Of a DNA stretch of 64,000 nucleotides, positions 17,388 to 26,707 are shown piece by piece. Source of the stretch: Streptomyces sp. NBC_00569. Its GTDB lineage: Bacteria > Actinomycetota > Actinomycetes > Streptomycetales > Streptomycetaceae. The notes beneath the pieces were generated by a model that saw nothing but the letters and a program-made list of their open reading frames with translations, was not told the origin of the DNA and did not search any database. Location: contig NZ_CP107783.1 of assembly GCF_036345255.1 (NCBI RefSeq), positions 124,001 to 188,000 of the forward strand, in the 5' to 3' direction. Position 1 is the first letter of the stretch; the number at the start of each line of letters is the position of its first letter. The position numbers and the translations under genes were made by a program.

Positions 17388-18122
17388 ATGTTGGTCATGG
17401 CTGCTGGGGAGGGTGAGGGGACGGGAAGCCGTTCCGCGGTGCCGGGCGACGGCATATCCGCCGAGGACACGGTGCCCGCGTCGGGCGAGGGGGGAGAGGA
17501 TGCGTTCGGCGGGGTGACGACCACGCTGTGGGGCTCACTCATCGCGTTGGCGGGCTTGCTGACCGCCCTGGGCATGAACAGCGACAGGCTGTTCGTCGCG
17601 CTCAACAATCAAACGGGGTGGACGCTGGTTGCACCCGCGCTGGCCATCTTCGCCGTCGGTTTCACTCTTTACGCGTACTTCACCCATAAAAGACTGCTTC
17701 TGTTAGTCGGAAGTACGGCCTATATCGCAGCTTTTGTCGCCTCATTGGTCGCCGCCACCCTCGCCGCTGCCGGGAATGGCAGGCCGACCGTGACAAGCGT
17801 GAGCCTGACGGGTCAACGGCCCCAGGTTTCGCTGACGTTCACCGTCCAGGCTGCCGGTGTCGATCGCAACGATCATGTAGCTGCGTTCGTCCGGTTGCTG
17901 AACGCACGTGAAGGCGGCCAGGCGGATACGGAGCTGTATTCGGGATCTCTCAGGCCTGACGACATGGGCAAGGTGGATCAGAAAGTCACCATTCCACTCA
18001 CTCTGCCCAGGAACACCACTCATGTCACCATCAACGTGTCCAACAGCGGAGACAAGGGCAGGAGCCATTGCACCACCCGTTCTCCGACTGCTCCGGCATG
18101 TGTGACGGTGAAACTGCCGTGA
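17388..18122 (+). CDS. membrane protein of unknown function
   Basis: About 244 residues from the ATG at 17388 (ATG 17397 is an alternative; GAGGAAGG lies upstream of both). A Gly/Glu-rich cytoplasmic N-terminus is followed by three hydrophobic helices (LWGSLIALAGLLTALGMN, LVAPALAIFAVGFTLYAYF, LLLLVGSTAYIAAFVASLVA) and an extracellular beta-rich C-terminal domain of about 110 residues (VTSVSLTGQRPQVSLTFTV..., PLTLPRNTTHVTINVSNSG). No family recognised. The frame is intact. Confidence 0.7.
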   Translation: MLVMAAGEGEGTGSRSAVPGDGISAEDTVPASGEGGEDAFGGVTTTLWGSLIALAGLLTALGMNSDRLFVALNNQTGWTLVAPALAIFAVGFTLYAYFTHKRLLLLVGSTAYIAAFVASLVAATLAAAGNGRPTVTSVSLTGQRPQVSLTFTVQAAGVDRNDHVAAFVRLLNAREGGQADTELYSGSLRPDDMGKVDQKVTIPLTLPRNTTHVTINVSNSGDKGRSHCTTRSPTAPACVTVKLP

Positions 18123-18412
18123 GAGAGTGAGTCCGGGCGAGCGGTGCGCAAGGACGAGGCTAGGTGGACGTCGCAGGACATCGACGGCGCGTATATCCCG
18201 GCCGAGTACGTCGAGGTACTGGAAGTCTTGTACGGGGTGTCGCCATTCGTTCCGTGACCCAGCTCAGGCATCGATCGGCACCGGCACGGGGCCACATGTG
18301 CCCGTCTGACAGCCCGTTCGCCACCCGCCTGGCCTGGGTCCTGCGTGATCTGCCGTCGGGCTGATCACTTCCCCGTCCGGTCGAGGTTCCCCCGTCGTTC
18401 GGGAGGTGCTGA
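18123..18412. other. possible gene remnants only
   Basis: A plus frame at about 18145-18257 reads RWTSQDIDGAYIPAEYVEVL and another near 18300-18363 reads FATRLAWVLRDLPSG. Both look like 3' ends of lost genes; neither has a start or family. Confidence 0.25.
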
Positions 18413-18545
18413 TTAGCTGGCCAGGGCGGGTTGACGGGGTTTCAGGTTCGGTTGTTCGGGTCTGCTCGGCACAGCGCTTCTCCTCGAACTCGATCGGGCT
18501 GAGCCAGCCGAGCCGTTCCTGGATGCGGCGACTGCCCGTGCTGCC
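18413..18545 (-). pseudogene. IS3-family transposase, C-terminal tail
   Basis: The minus strand reads RRIQERLGWLSPIEFEEKRC and then a Thr/Pro-rich tail, the characteristic end of IS3 OrfB transposases. Only about 40 residues remain. The frameshifted kinase gene upstream now reads into this region. Confidence 0.7.
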
Positions 18546-18624
18546 AGGGGGGCAGGCACGGGTGGGCTGGACTTGAGACTAGGCACGTCGTTCGTCGCGG
18601 GGCGTACGCAAGCACGGCTGTCGG

Positions 18625-19510
18625 TCAGAGGCCGCAGACGGCGCGTAGGGCCTGGTCGACGCGCGCCATGGTGGTGGGGTCGACGGTGCCGAGATGCCAC
18701 CGCTCCGTACAGAGCGCAGCGCCGCGGGTCCTCGCCGTCCAACCAGCCGAGCAGGAAGGCAGAGGCAAAAGCGTCACCCGCGCCATTGGAGTCCACCACC
18801 GAGGCTGGGGGCGTGACCGCCGGAACGTGCGTCAGCTCGCCGTCGGCCAGCACATGGGCTCCCCCGGCCCCGGCCATGGCAACCACGATCCGAGCCCGGC
18901 CGCGCGCGGCGATATCGCGCATCGTGCGCTCCGGATCGGCCAGAGCGGTGGCGGACACGAAGACGATGTCCGCGGCCAGCGCGAAGGGCTCGTGGTAGGG
19001 GTTGATGCCGTCCCAGTCGTGCAGGTCGGTCGAGATGGTGACACCGGCTTCCCGCAGTAGGGGCATCGCGTACGCGCACGGGTGGGTGATGGCGACGTGC
19101 GCGTGACGGCTGGCGGCCGCGAGCGCGCGAACTGTCACCTCGGGCAGCCGGTCGGTGTCTCGTGAGCGGCTGTCGTCATACAGGGACAGCCGTCGCCCGT
19201 CGGGTCCGACCAGGTTGACAGCGCGCTTGGTGCCCCCAGACAGCGGGATCTCTGTGAAGGGAATGGCCCGCTCACGGTGAAGCGCGCGGACCAGGTCGCC
19301 CTCGCGGTCGTCGCCGACCATGTCGAGGTGGTGGGTGCGCAAGCCCGGCTCCCGCACCCCCAGCGCGACGAAGTCCCCGCTCTGCCCCGCGCAAGTCTCG
19401 ATTCCCGGACGGATCATGTAGCTGTCGGCGAACGGGAGCGGCAGTTCGGGAACGTAGACGATCATGTCCACTCCCGCACCACCCAGGACCAAGACATCGA
19501 TGTCGGGCAT
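18625..19510 (-). pseudogene. PfkB-family sugar kinase, frameshifted near the C-terminus
   Basis: Starts at ATG 19510 behind GAGAGGA. PfkB ribokinase-like fold: LVLGGAGVDMIVYVPELPLP at the N-terminus, GPDGRRLSLYDDS, and the catalytic signature SNGAGDAFASAFLLG with the GAGD anion hole and Asp base. After GAVA (about 18695) a one-base shift displaces the last 23 residues; the correct frame reads HLGTVDPTTMARVDQALRAV and stops at 18625. The shifted frame runs on into the IS3 remnant to 18413, replacing the tail with unrelated sequence. All catalytic motifs are before the shift, so activity is possible. Substrate unknown. Confidence 0.8.
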
Positions 19511-19815
19511 GCTGAGGTTCCTCTCGAGCCGCTGTCGGCCGCCGAGTCAAACAGCACGCCAGAGATACGGCAAGAACTTGCAGGAACTTTCTGCAATCTG
19601 ATAGCGGGCGACCGCCCTGCTGAGGGCTCTGCTGGTCCTGACGAACCGCGAAGTCTCCCAGTGACTGACGATCTTCACCGAAGTGATCCGCTCACGACCA
19701 GCACGAGCACCCCGGACTTCATGCACACCAGGCCTGTGACCTGCAACTTCACAATGCACACTGCACACTGGAGGAAGGGACGCACGTGCGCGGACCGGAC
19801 CGGAGGTGTGGTGCG
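19511..19815. other. divergent control region
   Basis: The region separates the kinase and the PAS-HATPase gene. It contains a small perfect inverted repeat, TTGCAG/CTGCAA (19578-19596). GGAGGAAGGG at 19769-19778 precedes a GTG at 19786, an alternative start for the downstream gene. Confidence 0.4.
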
Positions 19816-21051
19816 ATGTCGAGCGGTGTCGTGCTCGCGCGAATCGCCGACGACGGGCGGATCGTCGCGTGGTCCGCGCGGGCCGCGGATCTGCTCGGCC
19901 GGTCCAGAGAGGAGGCTGAGGGCCGCACTGTGGCCGAGTTGACGGGCGGGGACAACGGCGCCATCGGACGCGGGGCCTTGCTGACCGCTCTCGGCGCGGT
20001 GTCCGTGCAACCGGTGGTCTCCGGCACCTCACTCGCTTGGGAGATACGCGACGAGCAGGACGACGACACCACGGCCCGCGATCAGGAGATCCTGCGGAGG
20101 CTGTTCGTCCACTCGCCGATCGACCTGAACGTCCTGGACGGGTCCCTGCGCATTGTGCGGTCCCAGAGCGGCACACGTGAAGCACCGCCGAGGGCGGATG
20201 AGGCCCCGGCCGGGCAGGACTTTCCTGAAGCCCTGGGCCTGGAGGACCCCGAGAAGGAGCGCGCGGTGGCGCGCCGGGTCCTCATGACCGGGGAGCCGGC
20301 GCTGCAGCGCATCGTGCGGGCCGCGCCGCACAACAGCTCGGGCCGCCCCGTGGCCTACTCCCTGTCGTACGTACGCCTTGAAGGAGTGGACGGCGAGGTG
20401 CTGGGCCTCGTGGCCTCGGCGCTTGACGTGACCGAGCACAAGCGGGCACTGGAACGGCTGGGGCTTCTGGAGAAAGTCCGCACCACCGTAGGCGAGCGGC
20501 TCGAAGTGGTGGCCGTGTGCCAGGAGTTGGTGGACGCCGTCGTACCGGAGTTCACGGGCATCGTGGTGGTCGAAGTCATCGAGGACGTCATCCGGGGCGA
20601 GGAGCCGCCGCTGGCTCCGGTGGACCATGACGTGCCGCTGCGGCGCGCCGCCTTCAAGGGGCTGGTGTCGGCTCACGCGGTGGGAGACGTGCGCCGACTG
20701 CCGGAGGGCACCCCCTTCTCCCGCGTCTTGAACGACCTGCGGCCCAGGCTGGTCACTGTGACGAAGGACAGCCCGTGGTTGTCGGCGGAACTCATCGTCA
20801 GCGAGCTGGTCGCCAACGCGCTGCGCTACGGCGCCCCGCCATATCGGTTGCGCCTGATTTTCGACGGGCGTCTGACCTGCGAAGTCCGCGATTTGGGCGA
20901 CAGCGTCCCACACCTGAAACACGCTCGCACCATCGACGAGGGTGGTCGCGGCCTTTTCATCGTGGCGAGCGTCGCCGACGGTTGGGGAATCCGGTATCAC
21001 GCCCAGGGCAAGACGGTCTGGGCCCAGCAGAGCACAGCATTGGCGGGCTAG
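19816..21051 (+). CDS. PAS-PAS-HATPase protein, apparent internal deletion
   Basis: 411 residues from ATG 19816 behind CCGGAGG. Residues about 1-75 and 95-215 are two PAS domains (VLARIADDGRIVAWSARAAD; RLFVHSPIDLNVLDGSLRIV). Residues about 230-325 are the start of a GAF-like region. From residue 328 the sequence jumps to the HATPase_c_2 domain (ELIVSELVANALRYGAPPY, DEGGRGLFIVAS) of the anti-sigma kinase type. The 793-residue protein at 47461 matches along both parts but has about 370 more residues (rest of GAF plus PP2C) between the equivalents of DSPWLSA and ELIVSEL. It may act as a sensory serine kinase of RsbW type without phosphatase. Confidence 0.85.
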   Translation: MSSGVVLARIADDGRIVAWSARAADLLGRSREEAEGRTVAELTGGDNGAIGRGALLTALGAVSVQPVVSGTSLAWEIRDEQDDDTTARDQEILRRLFVHSPIDLNVLDGSLRIVRSQSGTREAPPRADEAPAGQDFPEALGLEDPEKERAVARRVLMTGEPALQRIVRAAPHNSSGRPVAYSLSYVRLEGVDGEVLGLVASALDVTEHKRALERLGLLEKVRTTVGERLEVVAVCQELVDAVVPEFTGIVVVEVIEDVIRGEEPPLAPVDHDVPLRRAAFKGLVSAHAVGDVRRLPEGTPFSRVLNDLRPRLVTVTKDSPWLSAELIVSELVANALRYGAPPYRLRLIFDGRLTCEVRDLGDSVPHLKHARTIDEGGRGLFIVASVADGWGIRYHAQGKTVWAQQSTALAG

Positions 21052-21125
21052 AACTCCAGCAGCGTTTTGCTATCTGGCCTGGTCAGAAGCATCGTTGGGA
21101 GTGTAGTTGGGTGATGGTGTATCAA

Positions 21126-21163
21126 GCCCGCTCGTTGGCGGACCGCCCCGCCAACGAGCGGGC
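21126..21163 (+). terminator. 16-bp perfect stem-loop terminator
   Basis: GCCCGCTCGTTGGCGG (21126-21141) pairs perfectly with its complement at 21148-21163 around ACCGCC, 75 bases after the PAS-HATPase stop. It is one of the strongest hairpins in the window. Confidence 0.9.
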
Positions 21164-21299
21164 CGTCGCCCGTAGCGGCGGTGACAGGCGAGGGCCTGGT
21201 GCCTGCGCTGCCGCTGCGACCAGCTCACAGCGTGCAGGCGAATCGGCCGGCAGGGCCGGGGTGTGGGGTGAGTTGCCTTTCTCGAACCGGTGGTTATGT

Positions 21300-21601
21300 G
21301 GTGAGGAACTGCGATCGAGGCGCCGGACTCCAGCGGCCTGGCGAAGTTTTGCGCCGAACTCCTCGGTTGGCACATTGCGCACGAGGAGCTGGGCACGGCC
21401 ATCGTCGCTGCCTCCCCACAGGGGCCGTTCTTCGTGTTCCATCAGGCGGATGCCTATGGGGCTCCGGTGTGGCCTCCGGCCGAGGGCGAACAGCGCCCGA
21501 TGATGCACTTCGACTTCCGGGTCGGCGATCTGGATTCGGCGTTCGCCGAGGCGGCCCTGTTCTCGTATTGCTACCGTCAGGTGGCGTGTAGAGCTGAGTG
21601 A
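21300..21601 (+). pseudogene. VOC/glyoxalase-like protein, truncated
   Basis: The plus frame reads AIEAPDSSGLAKFCAELLGW, EELGTAIVAASPQGPFFVFH, and MMHFDFRVGDLDSAFAEAAL, the N-terminal two thirds of a Streptomyces VOC domain protein. It then breaks into an unrelated short tail. The N-terminal Met is not evident and the last beta-strands are missing. Confidence 0.65.
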
Positions 21602-21763
21602 CCGCCACAGCCCTCGTTTCCCTGGGCTGGCGCCTCGTTGAGCTGAACGAGTGACGGTGAGGGGTGGGGTTAGACTATGCACTACGACATCTGTGGTGCT
21701 AGCGCTCGATCCGGTAATTCGCTGCCTGGGTCGCTTCTCCCGTGCTCCCAGCGGCGGACCCGG

Positions 21764-22447
21764 TCACGCTCGATGACTGAGCGACACAGCGTCCAACGTC
21801 TCCATGACGATGCGGCTTCCGTTGAATCTATAGACGACGAGCTCGGCATGACGGCATTCGACCTGGCCAAGGGCGAGCTCCCGGCGCTCACCCACCCAAT
21901 CCACGACGGCTTGCGGCTTGGTCAACGGACGCGTGAAATGCACCAGCGTCGAGTACCAGATATTGCGGTCGAAGTCGGCCTCCAGCCAGGCCTCTTCGCC
22001 CAATGCGTCTTCGTAAGCGTCATACAGGCGCTCGATGGCGTCATCCGACGGCTCGGCGCACAGCATGATGCAGCCTGGTGTCAGGGTCAGACCCGACAGG
22101 GTCAGCCGAACAGGGCCGATGACTCTCGCCGCCGTCCGTAGCGCCGCTATGTATCGGGATACCCGTGCGTCGCCGTCCGGGACCGATAGACGGTGCTTCT
22201 CCAGCGCGCGAAGGGTGAAGTGCGAGGAGTCAGCCGTGCCCGTCGGCCAGTGTCCTTCCCCAGCAACACTCATCGCCTCGCGGGTGATCTCCCCGATGCT
22301 GCGGGCGGTCGCGGCGTCAGGTCGCATCACGACGGACATAACCCAGCGGTCCCCGCCATTCACAGGCGGCACCTGGCACTGAACCGCACCAGCCAGAACC
22401 GCATCCCGACCCCGCTCAAACAACTCATCGAACCTCGTTGCGTACAT
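21764..22447 (-). CDS. 2H phosphoesterase-like protein (2'-5' RNA ligase fold)
   Basis: 227 residues from ATG 22447. Two H-x-T motifs typical of the 2H phosphoesterase superfamily are present in order: SSHFTLRALE in the N-terminal lobe and STLVHFTRPL in the C-terminal lobe, spaced about 95 residues apart. Such proteins hydrolyse cyclic phosphates or ligate RNA ends; the actual substrate cannot be told. It is intact and has no obvious operon partner. Confidence 0.65.
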   Translation of the reverse strand: MYATRFDELFERGRDAVLAGAVQCQVPPVNGGDRWVMSVVMRPDAATARSIGEITREAMSVAGEGHWPTGTADSSHFTLRALEKHRLSVPDGDARVSRYIAALRTAARVIGPVRLTLSGLTLTPGCIMLCAEPSDDAIERLYDAYEDALGEEAWLEADFDRNIWYSTLVHFTRPLTKPQAVVDWVGERRELALGQVECRHAELVVYRFNGSRIVMETLDAVSLSHRA

Positions 22448-22733
22448 GCCGAACGATCATGCCGCACGACCGTCGGCCATGGACAGCGCGAGCAGTGGGT
22501 TCGCAGTGGAGATGGTCCGCTCGCTGTGCCCGGATTCACGGGCCAGCAGCGGTAGAAGGGCCAGCAGCAGGACGGCCGCACTGCCGGTCCCAGAGCCGAC
22601 GGTCAGCGCCGCCTTGATGGCGTCGATCGGCCTCTTCGTCGGCATCCGTGACCATCTTCGTCGTCTGTCAGCCGAATTGGACGGGTGCAGCGGGTTGATC
22701 GAATCAGCTCAAGGCGGCGTGCAGAAGGGGTAG

Positions 22734-23147
22734 TTGCCCTCTGAGCCGACGGAGCGTCGACTCTTAGGCCGCACCTACGTCTTCGGAGATGACCCAGACA
22801 AGAGGCGTCTACTGGCGGACCTACCGGCGGTTTTCGACGCGGGGCAGGCCGTGTTTGCTGCCGATCCGGATATCACCGGACGGCAGTTGTACGCGGCCGT
22901 GAAGGAGCTCGCGGCCCAGGCAGGCTGGGAGATCGGCATCTGGCACACGGGGCACCTGGTCGGTGAGTTCCCGCACGAGACCATCGACGGGATGAAGGCG
23001 GAGTCGTACATCACGCCGGACAACGACACCCCGCTGCGCCGTACGGACCGGCTCGGCCGGACCTGCCACTGGATCCTGGAGCTGCACTTCGTAGATCGAC
23101 AACGCGGATTCGGCGGCTTCTACGAGCAGTTGCTCGACCTGGCGTGA
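22734..23147 (+). pseudogene. M24 metallopeptidase, C-terminal half
   Basis: The plus frame reads LLGRTYVFGDDPDKRRLLAD, GWEIGIWHTGHLVGEFPHE, RTCHWILELHFVDRQRGFGG and FYEQLLDL. This corresponds to the second half of a Streptomyces M24 (Xaa-Pro aminopeptidase-like) protein. It includes the histidines of HTGHLVGEFPHE and the Glu in LELHFVD, but lacks the N-terminal part with the metal-binding FADFGP-like segment. About 90 residues are missing, so it should be inactive. Confidence 0.75.
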
Positions 23148-23199
23148 GCACCGCAAGCCATCCCCGCTGCGGCGGACATGCCTTGCGGAGGTGGGAAGC

Positions 23200-23605
23200 T
23201 CAGTCAGCGGTCTCGTTGACCGCGTAGGAGTGGGCGCCGGCACCGGCGAGGGCGCCGCCGGAGACGATGAGGTACTCGTCACGGATGGGCTTGCCGTCGA
23301 GCCAGGATTCGAGGATCTCGCGGGTGCCGGCGGTGTAACGGGCCTGGGCGGACAGAGAGGAGCCGGAGATGTGCGGCGTCATCCGGTGGTGCGGCATGGT
23401 GCGCCAGGGGTGGTCGGCGGGGCGGGCTGCGGGTACCAGACGTCACCGGCGTAGCCAGCCAACTGGCCGCCCCTCAGAGCCTTTTGGACAGCGTCGCGAT
23501 CGACGATGCGGGCGCGAGCGGTGTTGATGAGGTAGACGCCGCGCTTCATGGTGGCCAGTAGCTCGGGTCCGCGCTCGGCGGCGGCGCGTAGGTGCGGAGA
23601 CCGTT
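23200..23605 (-). pseudogene. NAD-dependent formate dehydrogenase, C-terminal fragment
   Basis: Two minus-strand frames together read LLATMKRGVYLINTARARIV DRD, QLAGYAGDVWYPQPAP, and, after a frameshift near 23395, MTPHISGSSLSAQARYTAGT REILESW. These match the C-terminal catalytic half of NAD-dependent formate dehydrogenase, including the active-site His region. The N-terminal half and start are absent beyond about 23605. Confidence 0.75.
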
Positions 23606-23642
23606 CTGACGGGCGGAAGCACTCATGGGGGCCTCCGGGCGG

Positions 23643-23768
23643 GGTGGCGTCCTGATGGGCCCCGTCCGGTCGTGCGGTGGTGGCGGTGTCCAGGTGGAGC
23701 GCCCCACTGGACGTACGACCTGGACACCGCCGGCGCCGTGCGGCCCGCTTGGGTGTCAGGACGCCACC
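23643..23768. repeat. nested inverted repeats, 126-bp palindromic region
   Basis: The outer arms GGTGGCGTCCTGA (23643-23655) and TCAGGACGCCACC (23756-23768) are perfect complements. The inner arms GGCGGTGTCCAGGT (23682-23695) and ACCTGGACACCGCC (23718-23731) are also perfect. The segments between outer and inner arms match only partly. No gene overlaps it. Confidence 0.8.
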
Positions 23769-24003
23769 GCGCCCTGAGGTGTGCGCCGTCGCGCTCTGTC
23801 AGAACAGCGCGGTCAGGGAACGACTCCGCTGACTCGTGCACCAAGCGCCGTTACGACCCGGCCCGCCATCGTGTCTCGGCCCTGTAGCGGTGCCGCCCAA
23901 TGGCAGGCCGGGCCGGCTCCCCACCCCTCCGGAAACCCCGGGGGCGCGGATGCGTGGGAAAAGGCAAGCGGCCGGCTCGGTTCCCGCACCCCTCTCCGAG
24001 GCT

Positions 24004-24582
24004 TTACCCGATCGGGGCACCGGACGGCACCCGGGCCTCTCCCGTGCCGCCGTCGAGCCGCTCGCGCAGGCACGCGAGCAAGACGCCCATCGGCGCCAAC
24101 GCCAAGGGCAGAAGCACCAGCGCTACCGCGACCGGGGTGATGATGACGAGGACGCCGGTAACCCACACGTTGCCCCCGGTGGTGGCCAGCATGAGCAGCC
24201 CCGCCCAGTGCGCCACGTACGCCCCCAGCCACTTCAGCACCACGAAGGCGACGGCGACCGCGACCGCACTCAGCAGGCAGAGCCCAGTGGTGCCCAGCCG
24301 TGCCGTACGGGTCAGCGTCCAGGAACGGCGCATCGCTGCCGTCGCCGAGGAGTTGTCCGCCACCCGTATGGTGGTGGCCAGTGAGAAGCGGGCCAGGAGG
24401 ACGAACCCGAGCACCCAGATCACGACGGGCAGGATCCGGCAAGCAGCGCCGCCGCGCCGGCCAGGACGGCGGAGCCGAACACGGGGCGCCGATTGCGGCC
24501 GGTGATCCGCAAGGCCTCGGCCACAACGGGGGTGCCGGCCCGGCGGACGTCCGAACTGATCACAGAACTGCTGTCTGTCATG
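24004..24582 (-). pseudogene. integral membrane protein, frameshifted and shortened
   Basis: One frame starts at ATG 24582 (MTDSSSVISSDVRRAGTPVV, ending SAVLAGAAALLAGS). The main frame continues VIWVLGFVLLARFSLATTIR, MRRSWTLTRTARLGTTGLCL and three further hydrophobic helices to 24004. The W-LTR segment resembles membrane proteins related to the glycerophosphodiester phosphodiesterase membrane domain. Those have several more helices between the N-terminal part and VIWVL, so a deletion with loss of frame is likely. Confidence 0.55.
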
Positions 24583-24639
24583 CCGCACTCTCTCTGTTCA
24601 TGGACACCAGCCGCAGGGTACGGGCGGGATCAGATGCAG

Positions 24640-24684
24640 GTGAAGCCGATGCCTGGCCATAAGGGCGCGGGCGATCGGCTTCAC
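24640..24684. terminator. 11-bp inverted repeat
   Basis: GTGAAGCCGAT (24640-24650) and ATCGGCTTCAC (24674-24684) are perfect complements with a 23-base loop. It lies upstream of the minus-strand membrane gene, so it may belong to a lost neighbour. Confidence 0.5.
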
Positions 24685-25164
24685 GGGGGCGGGTGCGCCA
24701 ACACGTGCCTGCTCCTTCCGGTCGTCATGACCGGACCCCCGCGCCCTCGGCCACGGTCCTGCATTGGCCACGGCGACACACTTCTCGAGGACGTCGACCG
24801 CCTGGCGGTTCACTACGGACTCGGAGGCCGGAGCGGATCAGGTTCTCCCGGCGGCGGACCCAGCACGCGCTGTCGAGACGCTCCAAATTGCCCTTAGACG
24901 GCGGGACTTGCCGGCCAACCACGACTTCATGGCACGGCCGGTGACGCCCTGGTCGCGCGGCTCGGCACAGCCGGCCCTGCTGTCGAGATCGCGGATGCGG
25001 GCCCTCACCCCGTCCACGCCCTCATAGGTCTGCCCGCGCTCGGGTCCTGGCACTCCGTCATCCAGCCTCCACCCGGCCCCAGCTGACAGCCGTCGGCGTG
25101 AGAAGCCCGTCGCCCCGTGAAACACAGTTGCGGAATCACTCCCGCACCCCCAAAGATCGGCGCC
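24685..25164. other. no supportable gene
   Basis: A plus frame at about 24835-24955 reads AADPARAVETLQIALRRRDL and could be a fragment, but it has no start or family. Otherwise nothing. Confidence 0.35.
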
Positions 25165-25797
25165 ATGACTCCCCCGCCGGTTTCCCAGGCCACCCTGCGC
25201 CCTTACCGCCCCGAGGACCGCGACGCCCTCTTCGACATCTGTGTACGGACCGGGCACGAGGGCGGCGACTCCCGCCATCTCTACCCGGACCTGGCGCTCC
25301 TGCCGAACATCTTTGCCGCACCCTACGTGGTCCTCGAACCGGACCTGGCCTTCGTCGTGGAGGACGGCGGACGGGCCGTCGGCTACATCGTCGGTACAGC
25401 CGACACTGCATCCTTCGTCACCCGCTACCGTTCCGAGTGGCTCCCCGGCCTGACGGACCGCTACCCCGCCCCTGTACAGCCCCCGTCCACCCCGGCCGAG
25501 GTGATGACCGACTTGATGCACCGCCCGGAACGGATGGTGCTCCCGGAACTGGAGGCCTACCCGGCCCATCTCCACATCGACCTGCTGCCCTCCCACCAGC
25601 GGAACGGCTACGGGCGGCAACTCATGGATGCCTTCCTCGCCGCCCTGCACGCCAAGAGTGTCGCGGCGGTCCACCTCTCCATGGTCACCAGCAACACCCC
25701 GGCCCGCGCCTTCTACAACCGCGTCGGCTTCCACGAGATCGACGTCCCGGACCCCGGGCCTGTCACCTACCTCGGCCGGACCACCACCAGCCCCTGA
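25165..25797 (+). CDS. GNAT family N-acetyltransferase
   Basis: 210 residues from the ATG at 25165 (an upstream in-frame ATG at 25117 adds 16 residues of low-complexity sequence). ATLRPYRPEDRDALFDICVR begins the GNAT fold. HIDLLPSHQRNGYGRQLMDA is motif A with the Q/R-x-x-G-x-G/A acetyl-CoA loop, and SNTPARAFYNRVGFHEI is motif B. The long insert between beta-strands (TRYRSEWLPGLTDRY) is typical of a Streptomyces subgroup annotated as O-GlcNAcase-like acetyltransferases. Acceptor unknown. Confidence 0.85.
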   Translation: MTPPPVSQATLRPYRPEDRDALFDICVRTGHEGGDSRHLYPDLALLPNIFAAPYVVLEPDLAFVVEDGGRAVGYIVGTADTASFVTRYRSEWLPGLTDRYPAPVQPPSTPAEVMTDLMHRPERMVLPELEAYPAHLHIDLLPSHQRNGYGRQLMDAFLAALHAKSVAAVHLSMVTSNTPARAFYNRVGFHEIDVPDPGPVTYLGRTTTSP

Positions 25798-26126
25798 CAC
25801 GACGGCCCGGAGAACACAACAGAAGATCGAGTCCGCCGCGCCGCTCAGTACCAGCGCAGGTACGAACCGCTCCGGCTCCATCGGCGGGCGCCGCCACGCA
25901 CAGCGGGCAAGATCCGCCCATCCAGCCCCGGCGCAGATACGCAACTCACCTGATTCTTCGTCGAATTCAAGATCGTGGCCTCGATCGCATCCACCCAGAA
26001 GCCGATCATCCGTCTGGGCGACATCGGCGACCAGGTCCTCTCCCCCACCGCAGAGGCTGCACAATCTCGCCCGCTTGACTGGCCTGGGGCGAGTGCAAGA
26101 CTGCGGCAACCCGTTCACAACGAGCA
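25798..26126. other. no supportable gene
   Basis: Frames on both strands are short and conflicting. A plus-strand segment near 25950-26040 (FFVEFKIVASIASTQKPIIR) is protein-like but unassigned. Confidence 0.35.
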
Positions 26127-26438
26127 TCAGCGTTCCGCTTCTCTGTAGGCGTGGGTGAGCGATTCCATGAGGTGCGGGATTTCCACGAAGACGGATGCGG
26201 GGCCGAGGACATCCAGGACGCCCGAGCGTTGGACGAGTGTATTTACATCGGCTGAGGGACTCCGCCGCGGCATGTGCTTCTTCGCCACCGCCGCCTTCTT
26301 CGCCGCCGGTTTCCCGCCGCCTGCCTCCTTCGCCGCCTGCGCCCGCTTGATCGCCTCGCGCTGCGCCCTGCCGGGCCGCTTCTTCGGATGCCGACCGCGT
26401 GCCGCCTTGGCGGCCTTCTGTGCCGGGGTCTGTCCCAC
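26127..26438 (-). CDS. small basic protein, hypothetical
   Basis: 103 residues. The first 55 are extremely basic and Ala-rich (KKRPGRAQREAIKRAQAAKE, KPAAKKAAVAKKH), similar to Lys-rich tails of actinobacterial nucleoid proteins. The last 42 (SADVNTLVQRSGVLDVLGPA..., LMESLTHAYREAER) are different and helical. The start would be GTG 26438 without an obvious ribosome site. It could be a real small protein or a junction of two remnants. Confidence 0.4.
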   Translation of the reverse strand: MGQTPAQKAAKAARGRHPKKRPGRAQREAIKRAQAAKEAGGGKPAAKKAAVAKKHMPRRSPSADVNTLVQRSGVLDVLGPASVFVEIPHLMESLTHAYREAER

Positions 26439-26623
26439 GGGCGGAGCGTAGAGCCACTGGGGCGCCGACCGCCGCGCAGTACATCCCCACCAGTCATCTG
26501 CATTGCCTCTTCCGGGACGAAGACGCCACCGTCACCTGGGCCAGAGATGCCGTAACAGCTCTTCCTTGAGCCGGTTGGCGAGCTGATCGCCTTCCTGGAG
26601 GTCCTCCACTGGCAGACGGGCGT

Positions 26624-26694
26624 CCACCCCGCTTCGGCGTCCGGTCCGGCAGCAACGGCTCGATGCGTGCCCACTGGGCGTCAGTCAACGGCAC
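26624..26694 (-). pseudogene. IS5-family transposase, N-terminal fragment
   Basis: MPLTDAQWARIEPLLPDRTP KRGGR is the standard start of a large group of Streptomyces IS5 transposases. After about 25 residues the match is lost. Confidence 0.6.
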
Positions 26695-26707
26695 ACCAGA
26701 CCGACGA

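Noticed and set aside
22457..22645. 62-codon minus-strand frame with a hydrophobic stretch upstream of the 2H phosphoesterase gene
   Set aside because: No ribosome site and a single short hydrophobic run; not enough to call a gene.
24838..26490. 550-codon minus-strand frame
   Set aside because: It spans the antisense of a real acetyltransferase gene, has no domain and no start signal.
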